Assembly: GCA_937934165.1 (NCBI GenBank)
Contig: CALGZX010000154.1
Coordinates: forward strand, 1 to 13,600
DNA: 13,600 nt
Direction: 5' to 3'
From: an uncultured Collinsella sp.
GTDB taxonomy: Bacteria > Actinomycetota > Coriobacteriia > Coriobacteriales > Coriobacteriaceae
The notes under the pieces are model-generated. The model saw nothing but the letters and a program-made list of their open reading frames with translations. It made no database searches and was not told where the DNA came from. Shown here piece after piece: positions 1 to 7,063 of the stretch; the stretch's first letter is position 1; each line of letters starts with the position of its first letter. Position numbers and translations under genes: made by a program.

Positions 1-65
1 TAAACGTTTGGCTGAATGGGACTTTGGGTACCCTTTGGTTTACTTTGGATTGATTTGCTGGCTTT

Positions 66-70
66 GGAGG
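66..70 (+). promoter_or_regulatory. Ribosome binding site of the nitroreductase gene
   Basis: GGAGG stands 8 nt before the ATG at 79. It decides this start over the in-frame ATG at 16, which has no comparable site. The stretch from 1 to 65 is rich in G and T; I see no convincing -35/-10 pair in it. Confidence 0.7.
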
Positions 71-78
71 GTTTGGTT

Positions 79-609
79 ATGTCGTATTTGGATCTGGCTC
101 GGGGTCGTTATTCTTGTCGCGAGTTTGAGGATCGTTCTGTTGAGCAGGCTGTGGTGGATGCCATTGTTGAGGCTGGGCGTATTGCTCCTTCTGCTTGTAA
201 TAATCATCCAACCCGCGTGATGGTGCTTGATACTCCGGAGCTTCTGGAGAAGGCTGCTGCTTGTCAGCCTCGATTTGCTCGTGATGGGTCTATCTTTGGG
301 GCTCCGCTTATCTTTCTTATCTGCAGCGTTACCGACGATGCTTGGGTGCGCCCTTATGACCAGATGAACTCCAGTGCCATCGACGCCTCGATCGTCTGCG
401 ATCAGATGATGATGGAGGCCGAGGAGCAGGGCCTGGGGACGTGCTGGGTGTGCCATTTTAAGCCCGAGGTGGCCTGTGAGCAGTTCAACCTGCCCGAGGG
501 TATCTATCCCTATCATATGCTCGTCTGCGGCTATCCTGCCGACCATATCGCCGACCCCGAGCAACGCGAAGCCCGCACCATTCCACTCCCCGACTTCCTC
601 CTCAAGTAG
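79..609 (+). CDS. Nitroreductase-family FMN-dependent oxidoreductase
   Basis: The predicted 176-residue protein has the layout of a small cytoplasmic nitroreductase-family flavoenzyme. These bind FMN and reduce substrates with NAD(P)H; the substrate cannot be told here. Visible hallmarks are RGRYSCREF near residues 8-16, where the family has the Arg/Ser phosphate-binding start of the FMN site, APSACNNHP around residues 38-46, and GLGTCWVCHFKPE in the C-terminal third (family: GxGTCWI). The start at 79 is chosen because GGAGG lies at 66-70, 8 nt upstream, and the family fold begins there; an in-frame ATG at 16 would add an unrelated leader of 21 residues. It is the only plus-strand gene, convergent with divIVA and followed by its own terminator. 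Codons in its first half are mostly T-ending (Gct, Ctt, Tct, Cgt), unlike its second half and the other genes. Family assignment is firm; the specific function is unknown. Confidence 0.88.
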   Translation: MSYLDLARGRYSCREFEDRSVEQAVVDAIVEAGRIAPSACNNHPTRVMVLDTPELLEKAAACQPRFARDGSIFGAPLIFLICSVTDDAWVRPYDQMNSSAIDASIVCDQMMMEAEEQGLGTCWVCHFKPEVACEQFNLPEGIYPYHMLVCGYPADHIADPEQREARTIPLPDFLLK

Positions 610-654
610 ATCTTTGGGACATGCCTTAAAATCTACCTTTGACCACGCGCCCTT

Positions 655-699
655 CGCCGAGTTCTGTGCCCCCAAACGCAGGACTCGGCGTTTTGTTTT
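655..699 (+). terminator. Rho-independent terminator of the nitroreductase gene
   Basis: Arms at 655-666 and 679-690 pair (CGCCGAGTTCTG with CAGGACTCGGCG, one mismatched position) around a 12-nt loop. TTTTGTTTT follows at once. It lies 45 nt after the stop codon at 609 and reads in the gene's direction. Confidence 0.85.
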
Positions 700-716
700 G
701 CAGACTGCATACAGCC

Positions 717-748
717 ACAAAAAAGGACCCGCAAGCTGCGGGTCCTTT
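717..748 (-). terminator. Bidirectional terminator at the end of the division cluster
   Basis: AAAGGACCCGC at 722-732 pairs perfectly with GCGGGTCCTTT at 738-748 around a 5-nt loop. On the minus strand the stem ends in a run of T (complement of 719-724), so it suits the end of divIVA, whose stop is at 774. On the plus strand it is followed by TTTCT and could back up the nitroreductase terminator. Together the two hairpins insulate the convergent genes. Confidence 0.85.
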
Positions 749-773
749 CTAGGCGCTACATGATAGCTGGATG

Positions 774-1451
774 TTAGTCCAGGTCGTCGGCAGCGAAGTT
801 GTCAATCGGTGCGAAGGGATCGGCAACGGGGATAACCGGCTCGGCGACGGGCAGCGGCTCGGAAGCAGGAACGGTCACAGCCGGAGAAGCGGCGGAACCG
901 ACCGGCGTGGAAGCCATGAGATCGGACGGGAAGGAGTTCTGAGCATCGTCCATGAAGTGCTGGATGAGCTTGAGGTACTCGGCCTTGAACTCCTCACGGG
1001 AAGCCTTAAGACGGTCGATCTCCTCAAGCTCGGCCTGCTTCTCGGTCAGGGCTTGACGGATGACCTCGCGGGCCTTGGCGTCGGCCTCGTTGCGGATACG
1101 TTCGGCGTTCTCGTTGGCGTCGTTAACAATGCCCTCGGCGGTCTGCTGGGCAGCAATCAGGGCAGCGGAAATCTGACGCTCCTGAGCGGAGAAGTCGGGT
1201 GCGGGAGCGGCCACAGGGGCGGCGGGAACGGCCTGCGCAGCAGCATCCTGAGCCTGAGCGAGCTGGGCCTGCGTGTCGGCGAGCTGCTGCTCGGTGGCGG
1301 TCAGACGGCCCTTAAGATCGACAATCTTGGCGAGCATGGCGTCGACCTCAGAGGACAGGGTCTCCAGGAAGACGTCAACCTCGGCGGGATCGTAGCCGCG
1401 CTTGGCCTCAGAGAAGGTCTGAGCCTGAATGTCAGCAGGGGTAATAGCCAT
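774..1451 (-). CDS. divIVA: DivIVA / Wag31-type polar and septal scaffold protein
   Basis: This 225-residue protein matches DivIVA, a coiled-coil scaffold that gathers at negatively curved membrane (poles, septum) and recruits growth or division partners. The N-terminal signature is clear: ITPADIQAQTF at 3-13, then KRGYDPAEVDVFL at 17-29. A first coiled coil runs over about 25-73, a Pro/Ala hinge over 75-86, a second coiled coil over about 88-170, and an acidic Pro/Ala-rich tail over 171-225. Position 17, where Bacillus DivIVA has the membrane-inserting Phe, is Lys here, as in the KRGY of actinobacterial Wag31 proteins. The ATG at 1451 has AAGGAG (1460-1465) 8 nt upstream. It is the last gene of the minus-strand cluster, downstream of yggT; ylmH, often between these two elsewhere, is absent. 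Confidence 0.95.
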   Translation of the reverse strand: MAITPADIQAQTFSEAKRGYDPAEVDVFLETLSSEVDAMLAKIVDLKGRLTATEQQLADTQAQLAQAQDAAAQAVPAAPVAAPAPDFSAQERQISAALIAAQQTAEGIVNDANENAERIRNEADAKAREVIRQALTEKQAELEEIDRLKASREEFKAEYLKLIQHFMDDAQNSFPSDLMASTPVGSAASPAVTVPASEPLPVAEPVIPVADPFAPIDNFAADDLD

Positions 1452-1477
1452 AACAAGTTCTCCTTTATCTTCGCCTT

Positions 1478-1490
1478 GGCGCCGTGCGCC
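1478..1490 (-). other. Small GC hairpin in the divIVA leader
   Basis: GGCGC and GCGCC pair around a 3-nt loop between the yggT stop and the divIVA ribosome binding site. No T tract follows, so it is not a terminator. It might be an mRNA-stabilising or processing element, or chance in GC-rich DNA. Confidence 0.3.
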
Positions 1491-1513
1491 CGACGTGAGT
1501 TACTAAGCCAGTT

Positions 1514-1795
1514 TTATATGAGTATACCTATAAGAAGTTGCAGAACCAGCTTCTGCACCAACTGCAACGCAATAATCGCAACGACCGGTGAAAAATCGAC
1601 GCCGCCCATGGGCGGGATAAACCGGCGGAACAAATTGAGCCACGGGCCGCACACGCTATCGAGAACAGCGGCGATATCCTGTAGCAATCCACCCTGCTTC
1701 ATGGGGATCCACGTCATAAGGCAGTAGACCACGATGAGCGTGGAGTAAAAGTTGAACAGCGTATTGACCAGCTGGACAATGGTGTAGATGTTGAT
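1514..1795 (-). CDS. yggT: YggT-family small membrane protein, non-canonical start
   Basis: The product is about 93 residues with two hydrophobic segments (about 3-29 and 68-93) around a polar loop with TWIP at 28-31 and PWLNLFRRFIPP at 51-62. This is the YggT/YlmG layout: a small integral membrane protein coded beside sepF and linked to division or membrane organisation, exact role unclear. The start is the puzzle. The first ATG/GTG/TTG in frame is a GTG at 1732, which would remove most of the first membrane segment and has no ribosome binding site. The frame is open back to the sepF stop at 1817-1819. GAGGAG at 1802-1807 is followed 6 nt later by ATC at 1795, and directly by ATT at 1801. 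I place the start at 1795 as the best-spaced option; ATT at 1801, or read-through from sepF, remain possible. The family is confident, the start is not. Confidence 0.8.
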   Translation of the reverse strand: MNIYTIVQLVNTLFNFYSTLIVVYCLMTWIPMKQGGLLQDIAAVLDSVCGPWLNLFRRFIPPMGGVDFSPVVAIIALQLVQKLVLQLLIGILI

Positions 1796-1801
1796 GAGAA
1801 T

Positions 1802-1807
1802 CTCCTC
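1802..1807 (-). promoter_or_regulatory. Ribosome binding site candidate of yggT
   Basis: GAGGAG on the minus strand lies 9 nt after the sepF stop. Correct spacing (6 nt) points to ATC at 1795-1793, not to any standard start codon. It argues that translation does begin here. Confidence 0.5.
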
Positions 1808-1816
1808 GTCTTGTCT

Positions 1817-2542
1817 TTACTTAAGGTAGCCGTCGGCACGGAGCTTTTTGAGGTCCGAATCCTTGACCTCGCAACCGGCGGGCAGCACCATAAACACGCG
1901 GTCGCCCACCTCTTTGACCGTGGCGCCCAGGCCGCAGGCAAAACCGTAAGAGAAGTCCAGGACGCGCTTGGCGACCTCGGTACGAACGCCCACAAAAATC
2001 AGCGCGACAGGCTGCTTGGTGCGCACGCGGCGCACGACGGTCTCCACGTCGTCATAGCTCTCGGGGCGCAGGACGTAAGCCGGCAGCTGCGGCGTAGCGT
2101 TGATGATGTTGCTCGCATACGCCGAGGCATCGCTCGGTGAGGGAGCAGGTGCGGGGGCAGCAGCGCGGGCGCGTGCGCTCTCGGCGTAGCTCGACGGCGT
2201 GTCGTAGGCACCGGGACGATAACCGCCCGCAACCGTCTCCTGCGAGCGCGATGGCGGGTTGTAGGTCGTAGCGTGGCGAGAATCGTCACCGACCAGCTGA
2301 CCGGAGCGCGTGTACACGGCCACCGACTCGGCCTCGCCGCGGCGCGTCTGACCCAACAGGCCGTTGCTCGGCTCATCCTGGGTGTAGAAGCCCTCGCCTG
2401 AGGCACCGCTGTAACCGTTATTCTGGTAGCCGTCGTCATAGCCATCATCGTAGCCGTAGTCGTCGTCCTGACCATAACCCTGGTCGTAACCCTGCTGGCC
2501 GCCCAGGTGCATCTTACTTTTAATCTCGTCAAGGAAGCCCAT
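1817..2542 (-). CDS. sepF: SepF, membrane anchor of FtsZ
   Basis: This 241-residue protein is SepF (YlmF), which ties FtsZ filaments to the membrane at the division site. It begins with the short amphipathic helix GFLDEIKSKM (2-11) that binds membrane in this family. A long linker follows, first rich in Gly, Tyr and Asp (18-44), then in Pro, Ala and Ser up to about 145. The conserved dimerising, FtsZ-binding domain occupies the last 90 or so residues, with RPESYDDVETVVRRV, QPVALIF and RVLDFSYGFACGL visible. The start at 2542 is chosen over an upstream in-frame option at 2593 because AGAGGA lies 7 nt before it and the amphipathic helix must be N-terminal. No ftsA appears in the window, in line with actinobacteria, where SepF takes the anchoring role. 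It lies between yggS and yggT. Confidence 0.95.
   Translation of the reverse strand: MGFLDEIKSKMHLGGQQGYDQGYGQDDDYGYDDGYDDGYQNNGYSGASGEGFYTQDEPSNGLLGQTRRGEAESVAVYTRSGQLVGDDSRHATTYNPPSRSQETVAGGYRPGAYDTPSSYAESARARAAAPAPAPSPSDASAYASNIINATPQLPAYVLRPESYDDVETVVRRVRTKQPVALIFVGVRTEVAKRVLDFSYGFACGLGATVKEVGDRVFMVLPAGCEVKDSDLKKLRADGYLK
2411..2491 (-). repeat. Gly-Tyr-Asp codon repeats in the sepF linker
   Basis: SepF residues 18-44 are built of short imperfect units such as GYDQ, GYGQ, GYDD and GYDD. At DNA level this gives recurring GTAGCCGTC/GTCGTA-like triplets. Linkers of this kind vary in length between SepF proteins, and slippage in such repeats is a likely cause. Confidence 0.6.
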
Positions 2543-2572
2543 GGTTGTGTCCTCTCGCGGTTTAGTGCAGGC

Positions 2573-2601
2573 GCTCTGATAATCAGTGCGCACTTCAGAG
2601 C
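2573..2601. other. Hairpin with nested palindromes between yggS and sepF
   Basis: GCTCTGA (2573-2579) and TCAGAGC (2595-2601) form a perfect 7-bp inverted repeat. Inside it lie the 10-bp palindrome AGTGCGCACT (2585-2594) and TGATAATCA (2577-2585). It fills much of the 60-nt gap between the yggS stop (2603) and the sepF start. There is no T tract in the gene direction. It could be an operator, an mRNA processing hairpin, or a weak attenuator. Confidence 0.4.
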
Positions 2602-2602
2602 C

Positions 2603-3340
2603 TTATTTTACTGCAAACTCCGGGCTAAATACTACCCTGCCCAGGCGAACGAGCGTAGAGCCTTCCTCAAGGGCAGGCTCAAAGTCCTCGCTCATGCCGC
2701 AGGAAAGTTCGGGCAGGCTCAGATCGGAGTGCGTCGCCTCAAGCTCATCCCTTAGCTCGCGAAGTCCGGCAAAGGTGCGGCGCGCCACATCCTTATTCCC
2801 CCGGGGTGCCATAGTCATAAGGCCCTGCACACAAATTCCCTCAAGCTCCGCAAGCTCACCTGCGGCGTCTCGGACCTCGTCGGGCGAAAAACCGCCCTTG
2901 GACTCCTCGCCGCTCACATTGACCTCGAGCAGCACACGCTGGGGGCCGGAGAGCTCGCCCGCCTCAATCTTGCGAACCGCACGGCTCGAGATGGCCTGAG
3001 CCAAATGCAGCGAGCTTACCGAATGAATCAGCTCGGCCGAGCCCAGAACCGCATTGATCTTGTTGGTCTGCAGGTTGCCGATCATATCGAAGCGCACCTC
3101 GGGTAGCTCCGGATGCTCTACGAGGCCCGCAAGCTTGCGAACGAGCTCCTGCGGGCGGTTCTCGGCAAAATGGCGATACCCCGCCTGAATAGCGGCAACG
3201 GTCTCATCGACGCCAACAGTCTTGGAGACGGCAATCAGGCGCGCGGCATCGTGGGGACGGCACGCGCGATCGAGTGCCGCATAAAAACACTCCAGAATCT
3301 GCTCGCGGCGAGCGCGCATCAAGTCCAAATAGTTATCCAT
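2603..3340 (-). CDS. yggS: YggS/PLPBP-family pyridoxal phosphate homeostasis protein
   Basis: A 245-residue cytoplasmic protein of the YggS (YlmE, PROSC) family. These bind pyridoxal 5'-phosphate on a single alanine-racemase-like barrel and help keep free PLP and amino-acid pools in balance; no enzyme activity is established. The PLP lysine is Lys40 in LIAVSKT (35-41). FDMIGNLQTNK matches the usual HFIGHLQxNK strand, LSCGMSEDFEPAL the LSMGMSxDxxxAI phosphate-binding stretch, and STLVRLGRVVF the end of the barrel. The start at 3340 is supported by GGAGG at 3350-3354, 9 nt upstream; an in-frame start at 3424 would add 28 residues foreign to the family and lie within the hairpin downstream of phoU. 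Its place upstream of sepF and yggT is the conserved ylmE position. Confidence 0.93.
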   Translation of the reverse strand: MDNYLDLMRARREQILECFYAALDRACRPHDAARLIAVSKTVGVDETVAAIQAGYRHFAENRPQELVRKLAGLVEHPELPEVRFDMIGNLQTNKINAVLGSAELIHSVSSLHLAQAISSRAVRKIEAGELSGPQRVLLEVNVSGEESKGGFSPDEVRDAAGELAELEGICVQGLMTMAPRGNKDVARRTFAGLRELRDELEATHSDLSLPELSCGMSEDFEPALEEGSTLVRLGRVVFSPEFAVK

Positions 3341-3349
3341 TGCCAATCG

Positions 3350-3354
3350 CCTCC
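3350..3354 (-). promoter_or_regulatory. Ribosome binding site of yggS
   Basis: GGAGG stands 9 nt before the ATG at 3340 and fixes that start against the longer reading from 3424. Confidence 0.65.
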
Positions 3355-3390
3355 GCTGACAGCCAAACAAGTAGTCCCATGCTAACGCAA

Positions 3391-3422
3391 GAGCGCGGCC
3401 CTGCATGTGCAAGGCCGCGCTC
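3391..3422. other. Long GC hairpin downstream of phoU
   Basis: GAGCGCGGCC (3391-3400) and GGCCGCGCTC (3413-3422) pair perfectly. The centre TGCATGTGCA extends the stem after one C-A mismatch. It lies 38 nt after the phoU stop. Neither strand shows a real T tract after it (TTGCGTTAG on minus), so it is a doubtful terminator. It may protect the 3' end of the phosphate operon transcript or weaken read-through into yggS. The 120-nt phoU-yggS gap shows no strong promoter otherwise. Confidence 0.5.
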
Positions 3423-3460
3423 ACTTAGGTATTTACAATCTTTCGACGAACGGGGCTACC

Positions 3461-4318
3461 CTACTCCTCGTCCTCCTCGGAGTCGTCCTCGTCCTCAAGG
3501 TGCTCAAGCAAATAGCGAAGGCCTTCGCTCACCTCGTTAGCAGGCACCTTGGCAACATAGCCCGCATCCACGGCGGGCCTCATGATGACGCCCTCGCCCG
3601 AAGGCACGCGCATGCTCTCGAGCTCATCCTCGTCCGTACGGGCGATATCACCGGCAGTCATACGCTGTCCAGTCAAAAGGAAGGTCAGACGGCAGGCGGC
3701 ATCGATCGAAATCGAGGCGATGCGATCGAGGTAGCGCGAGACCATGATGGCGCGGCGCAGGTCGTCATAGTTGCTGTCGTCGTCCATAAAATCGCCCGTG
3801 TCCATGCGGTTGAAAGTACGGAAGAACTTCTCATAGGCCGCGTGCACCGGCTCGTCCTCGACGGCCAAGTTGCAGATGATGGACATATCATTGGTGACGA
3901 GCGCAGAAAGCGAAGAGCCCAACACCTGGTAGACGGCCTCAGCCTCGGCCTCGACCGTGCCGACAAGCTCCTGGGGCAGCGAGATGTCGGCCTTGATCAT
4001 ATGACGCGTGGCGCGGCAGATCTGGCGAACCTTATCGGTCATGCGCTGCAGGTTAAAGTCGACGTAGATGATCGTCTGCAGCAAGCGGAAGTCGGAGGCG
4101 ACCGGTGACTGCGTGGCGATCAGGTTGTAGCAGACAGCCTCCAGGTTGGCGCAGCGCGCGTCAATCGAAAGCGTGCGCTTCTTGGTCTTGGTGGCGAGCT
4201 TGCGGTCGTCGGTCACATAGGCCTTAACGGCATCGTGGAGGGCCAGATCGACGGCCTCGTAGATGCTCAGCATCTCGTGACGGGCCTCGACGAGCTGACG
4301 GGAAAACAGTTTGCGCAT
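3461..4318 (-). CDS. phoU: PhoU, phosphate signalling protein
   Basis: A 285-residue all-helical PhoU protein. PhoU links the PstSCAB transporter to the PhoR sensor kinase and damps phosphate uptake and Pho gene expression when phosphate is plentiful. The two PhoU repeats span about residues 10-105 and 115-215. In canonical PhoU each repeat has a metal-binding ERIGDH/ERIADH-type motif. Here repeat 1 has LQRMTDK (90-96), keeping one Asp, and repeat 2 has RYLDRIASIS (195-204), lacking the Gly-Asp-His. A tail of about 70 residues follows and ends in a strongly acidic stretch (272-285), making the protein longer than the usual 215-230. The ATG at 4318 has TTGGAG 6 nt upstream. It is last in pstSCAB-phoU, 92 nt after pstB; that gap contains only small inverted repeats (for example CGGAC-CAG-GTCCG at 4373-4385). 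Confidence 0.93.
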   Translation of the reverse strand: MRKLFSRQLVEARHEMLSIYEAVDLALHDAVKAYVTDDRKLATKTKKRTLSIDARCANLEAVCYNLIATQSPVASDFRLLQTIIYVDFNLQRMTDKVRQICRATRHMIKADISLPQELVGTVEAEAEAVYQVLGSSLSALVTNDMSIICNLAVEDEPVHAAYEKFFRTFNRMDTGDFMDDDSNYDDLRRAIMVSRYLDRIASISIDAACRLTFLLTGQRMTAGDIARTDEDELESMRVPSGEGVIMRPAVDAGYVAKVPANEVSEGLRYLLEHLEDEDDSEEDEE

Positions 4319-4410
4319 GGTTCACTCCAATCAGTTGGGTGCGGTCATGCCGCCCGCACAGTGAATACGCACCGGACCAGGTCCGATCGGCTTGGGACTA
4401 GTCGCACCGA

Positions 4411-5214
<804 letters not shown>

Positions 5215-5226
5215 GGGACTCCTTAA

Positions 5227-6132
5227 CTAGCGACGCTTGCGCGACAGGAAGCGCGCAAACAGGTTGAAGGCCAAAATGATCACCATCAGCAAGAGCGCGG
5301 TGCCGTAGGCTGCGTTCATGTTGATGCCGTCGTTGGCAAGCAGGTACAGATGAACCGTCATGGGGCGGCCGGAATCGAGCGGCGAAATAGGTAGATTGAT
5401 GGCCTGGCCCATGGTGTAAAGTACAACCGCGGTCTCGCCGATGGCACGGCCGATGGCAAGGACGATGCCGGTGGCGATGCGGCCAAAGGCGGAAGGAAGC
5501 ACGATCTTGGAAACGACCTGCCACTTAGTGGCGCCCAAGCCATATGCGCCCCAACGGATATAGCGCGGCACGGCGCGAATAGCCTCCTCGGTGGTGCGCA
5601 TGACGATAGGCAGCATCAGAAGCGCCAGCGCCAGGGCAGCCGAGACCATCGAAAGGCCCAGGCCCATGGCCTCGACAAACAAGGCGTAGCCAAAGAGACC
5701 CATAACGATGGAGGGCACCGAGGCCAAAGCATCGGCAGCATAACGGATGAGCTCGACGACCTTGCCCTGTTTGGCGTACTCGGCCAGATAGACGGCCGCT
5801 AGCACGGCGACCGGCGTACAGATGAGCATGGCGAGCGCCGTCACGTAGATGGTCGAGACAATCGTAGGCCAAATGCCGCCCTCGGCGTTGACACCCTGGG
5901 GCCAACCGAAGATAAAGTCGAGCGAAATATGCGGTAAGCCATTAACAACCACGTAGGCGATGATAGCGACCAGCACCAGCGTGGTGATGTAGGCCGCGGC
6001 GCGGAACACGCCGAGCATGATCTTGTTTGACAGGTCCTTGTTGATACGGCCCTTCTTACCGTGGGAAAGGGCACGCTTGATGCGCTCGCGCGACGAGGTC
6101 GTATCGACCGTCATGTCAACGGAATCGGACAT
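5227..6132 (-). CDS. pstA: PstA, phosphate ABC transporter permease
   Basis: A 301-residue inner-membrane permease subunit with about six membrane segments. The first spans roughly 43-65, after a polar cytoplasmic N-terminus that is longer than usual. The coupling (EAA) loop that touches PstB is RWGAYGLGATKWQ, followed by VLPSAFGRIATG and AIGRAIGETA, the typical PstA/PstC permease signature. With PstC it forms the phosphate channel. The ATG at 6132 lies 3 nt after the pstC stop; its GA-rich binding site (GAGGGGG, 6139-6145) is inside the last codons of pstC, so the two genes are probably translationally coupled. It is assigned PstA, not PstC, by its place next to pstB. Confidence 0.95.
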   Translation of the reverse strand: MSDSVDMTVDTTSSRERIKRALSHGKKGRINKDLSNKIMLGVFRAAAYITTLVLVAIIAYVVVNGLPHISLDFIFGWPQGVNAEGGIWPTIVSTIYVTALAMLICTPVAVLAAVYLAEYAKQGKVVELIRYAADALASVPSIVMGLFGYALFVEAMGLGLSMVSAALALALLMLPIVMRTTEEAIRAVPRYIRWGAYGLGATKWQVVSKIVLPSAFGRIATGIVLAIGRAIGETAVVLYTMGQAINLPISPLDSGRPMTVHLYLLANDGINMNAAYGTALLLMVIILAFNLFARFLSRKRR

Positions 6133-6135
6133 AGC

Positions 6136-7062
6136 CTACCCCCTCTTCTTCTTGGAAATCAGACGGACGATGCCCACCAGCATGGCGGAGATGATAAACA
6201 GGACCACGCCCATGCCGAACAGAGCCGAGCGGTGCAGGCCCGAGGAATAGCTCATGTCGAGCGCGATCTGGCTCGTGAGCGTCGAGATGGGGCTCGCAAT
6301 GCTGTCGGGAATAACCGGAGCGTTACCCACGACCATGAGCACGGCCATGGTCTCACCGATGGCACGGCCCATACCCAGCACGATGGCATCAACGATACCC
6401 AGTTTGGCGGCAGGTAGCACGACCTTATAGATGGTCTGCCACTTAGTAGCACCCATGGCATACGATGCCTCGCGAATGCCCATGGGAATGGAATTGAGGG
6501 CATCGATGGTAAGCGTCGTGATGGTAGGGACGATCATGATGGCGAGCACGAACCACGCTGTCAGCGCACCAAAACCAAGACCACCGGTCAGTTGCGCGAT
6601 AAACGGACGAATGATGATCATTCCAAAGAAACCATAGATGATAGAAGGGATGCCGGCCAACAGGTCAACGGCAGGGCTGATGAGCTTGCGCACGCGCTTG
6701 CTGGCGATCTCGACCAGGTACACGGCCGTACCTACGCCCAGCGGCACGCCCATGGCGAGCGCACCGACGGTCACCAGACCTGAGCCGGCAAGCAGCGACA
6801 TGATGCCGTAGTGGCCCTCAGAGGGCGCCCACGTAAAACTAAAGAAGTCCGCCAGACCGATGTCGGTAAAGACGGGCAGCGCCGAGTACGTGGTAAAGAC
6901 AAAAATCAGGATGACGGTAACGACCGCCAAGAACGCGCAGGCAAAGAAGATCCACTGCAGCGCCTTCTCCTTGATATAGGTACTGCGCGATACGAGCGCC
7001 AGCTCGCGCTTCTTGGGCGTCTGAACATTCTGCTCAGTCTGGGAGTTTTCCTGTGCTTCCAT
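6136..7062 (-). CDS. pstC: PstC, phosphate ABC transporter permease
   Basis: A 308-residue permease that pairs with PstA. After a polar N-terminus (about 1-35) comes a first membrane segment (about 36-60), the FTWAPSEGHYGI loop typical of PstC, and five more segments. The coupling loop REASYAMGATKWQTIYKVV is followed by LPAAKLGIVDAIVLGMGR and AIGETMAV. I start it at the ATG at 7062: GGGGAG (7071-7076) is 8 nt upstream. A GTG at 7071 in the same frame would sit on that binding site and is unlikely. Only one base separates this ATG from the pstS stop (TAG, 7064-7066), so coupling with pstS is likely. Confidence 0.95.
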   Translation of the reverse strand: MEAQENSQTEQNVQTPKKRELALVSRSTYIKEKALQWIFFACAFLAVVTVILIFVFTTYSALPVFTDIGLADFFSFTWAPSEGHYGIMSLLAGSGLVTVGALAMGVPLGVGTAVYLVEIASKRVRKLISPAVDLLAGIPSIIYGFFGMIIIRPFIAQLTGGLGFGALTAWFVLAIMIVPTITTLTIDALNSIPMGIREASYAMGATKWQTIYKVVLPAAKLGIVDAIVLGMGRAIGETMAVLMVVGNAPVIPDSIASPISTLTSQIALDMSYSSGLHRSALFGMGVVLFIISAMLVGIVRLISKKKRG

Positions 7063-7063
7063 G

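Noticed and set aside
40..720. A 226-codon minus-strand open frame opposite the nitroreductase gene
   Set aside because: It runs through the nitroreductase terminator and has no family features. The plus-strand frame carries the FMN-binding motifs.
771..1727. A 318-codon plus-strand open frame opposite divIVA and yggT
   Set aside because: It is the complement of the Ala/Gln/Glu-rich coiled coil of divIVA. Its Leu/Gly-rich composition is explained by that.
1514..1732. yggT as a 72-residue protein starting at GTG 1732
   Set aside because: It would lose most of the first membrane segment, and no ribosome binding site precedes that GTG. The hydrophobic segment continues upstream in the same frame.
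2411..2491. Repeats in sepF as a CRISPR or tandem-repeat locus
   Set aside because: They are imperfect codon-scale repeats within an intact reading frame coding for a Gly-Tyr-Asp linker. There are no spacers and no cas genes.
3391..3422. Hairpin after phoU as a standard Rho-independent terminator
   Set aside because: The stem is good but no T-rich tract follows on either strand, so I list it only as a structural element.
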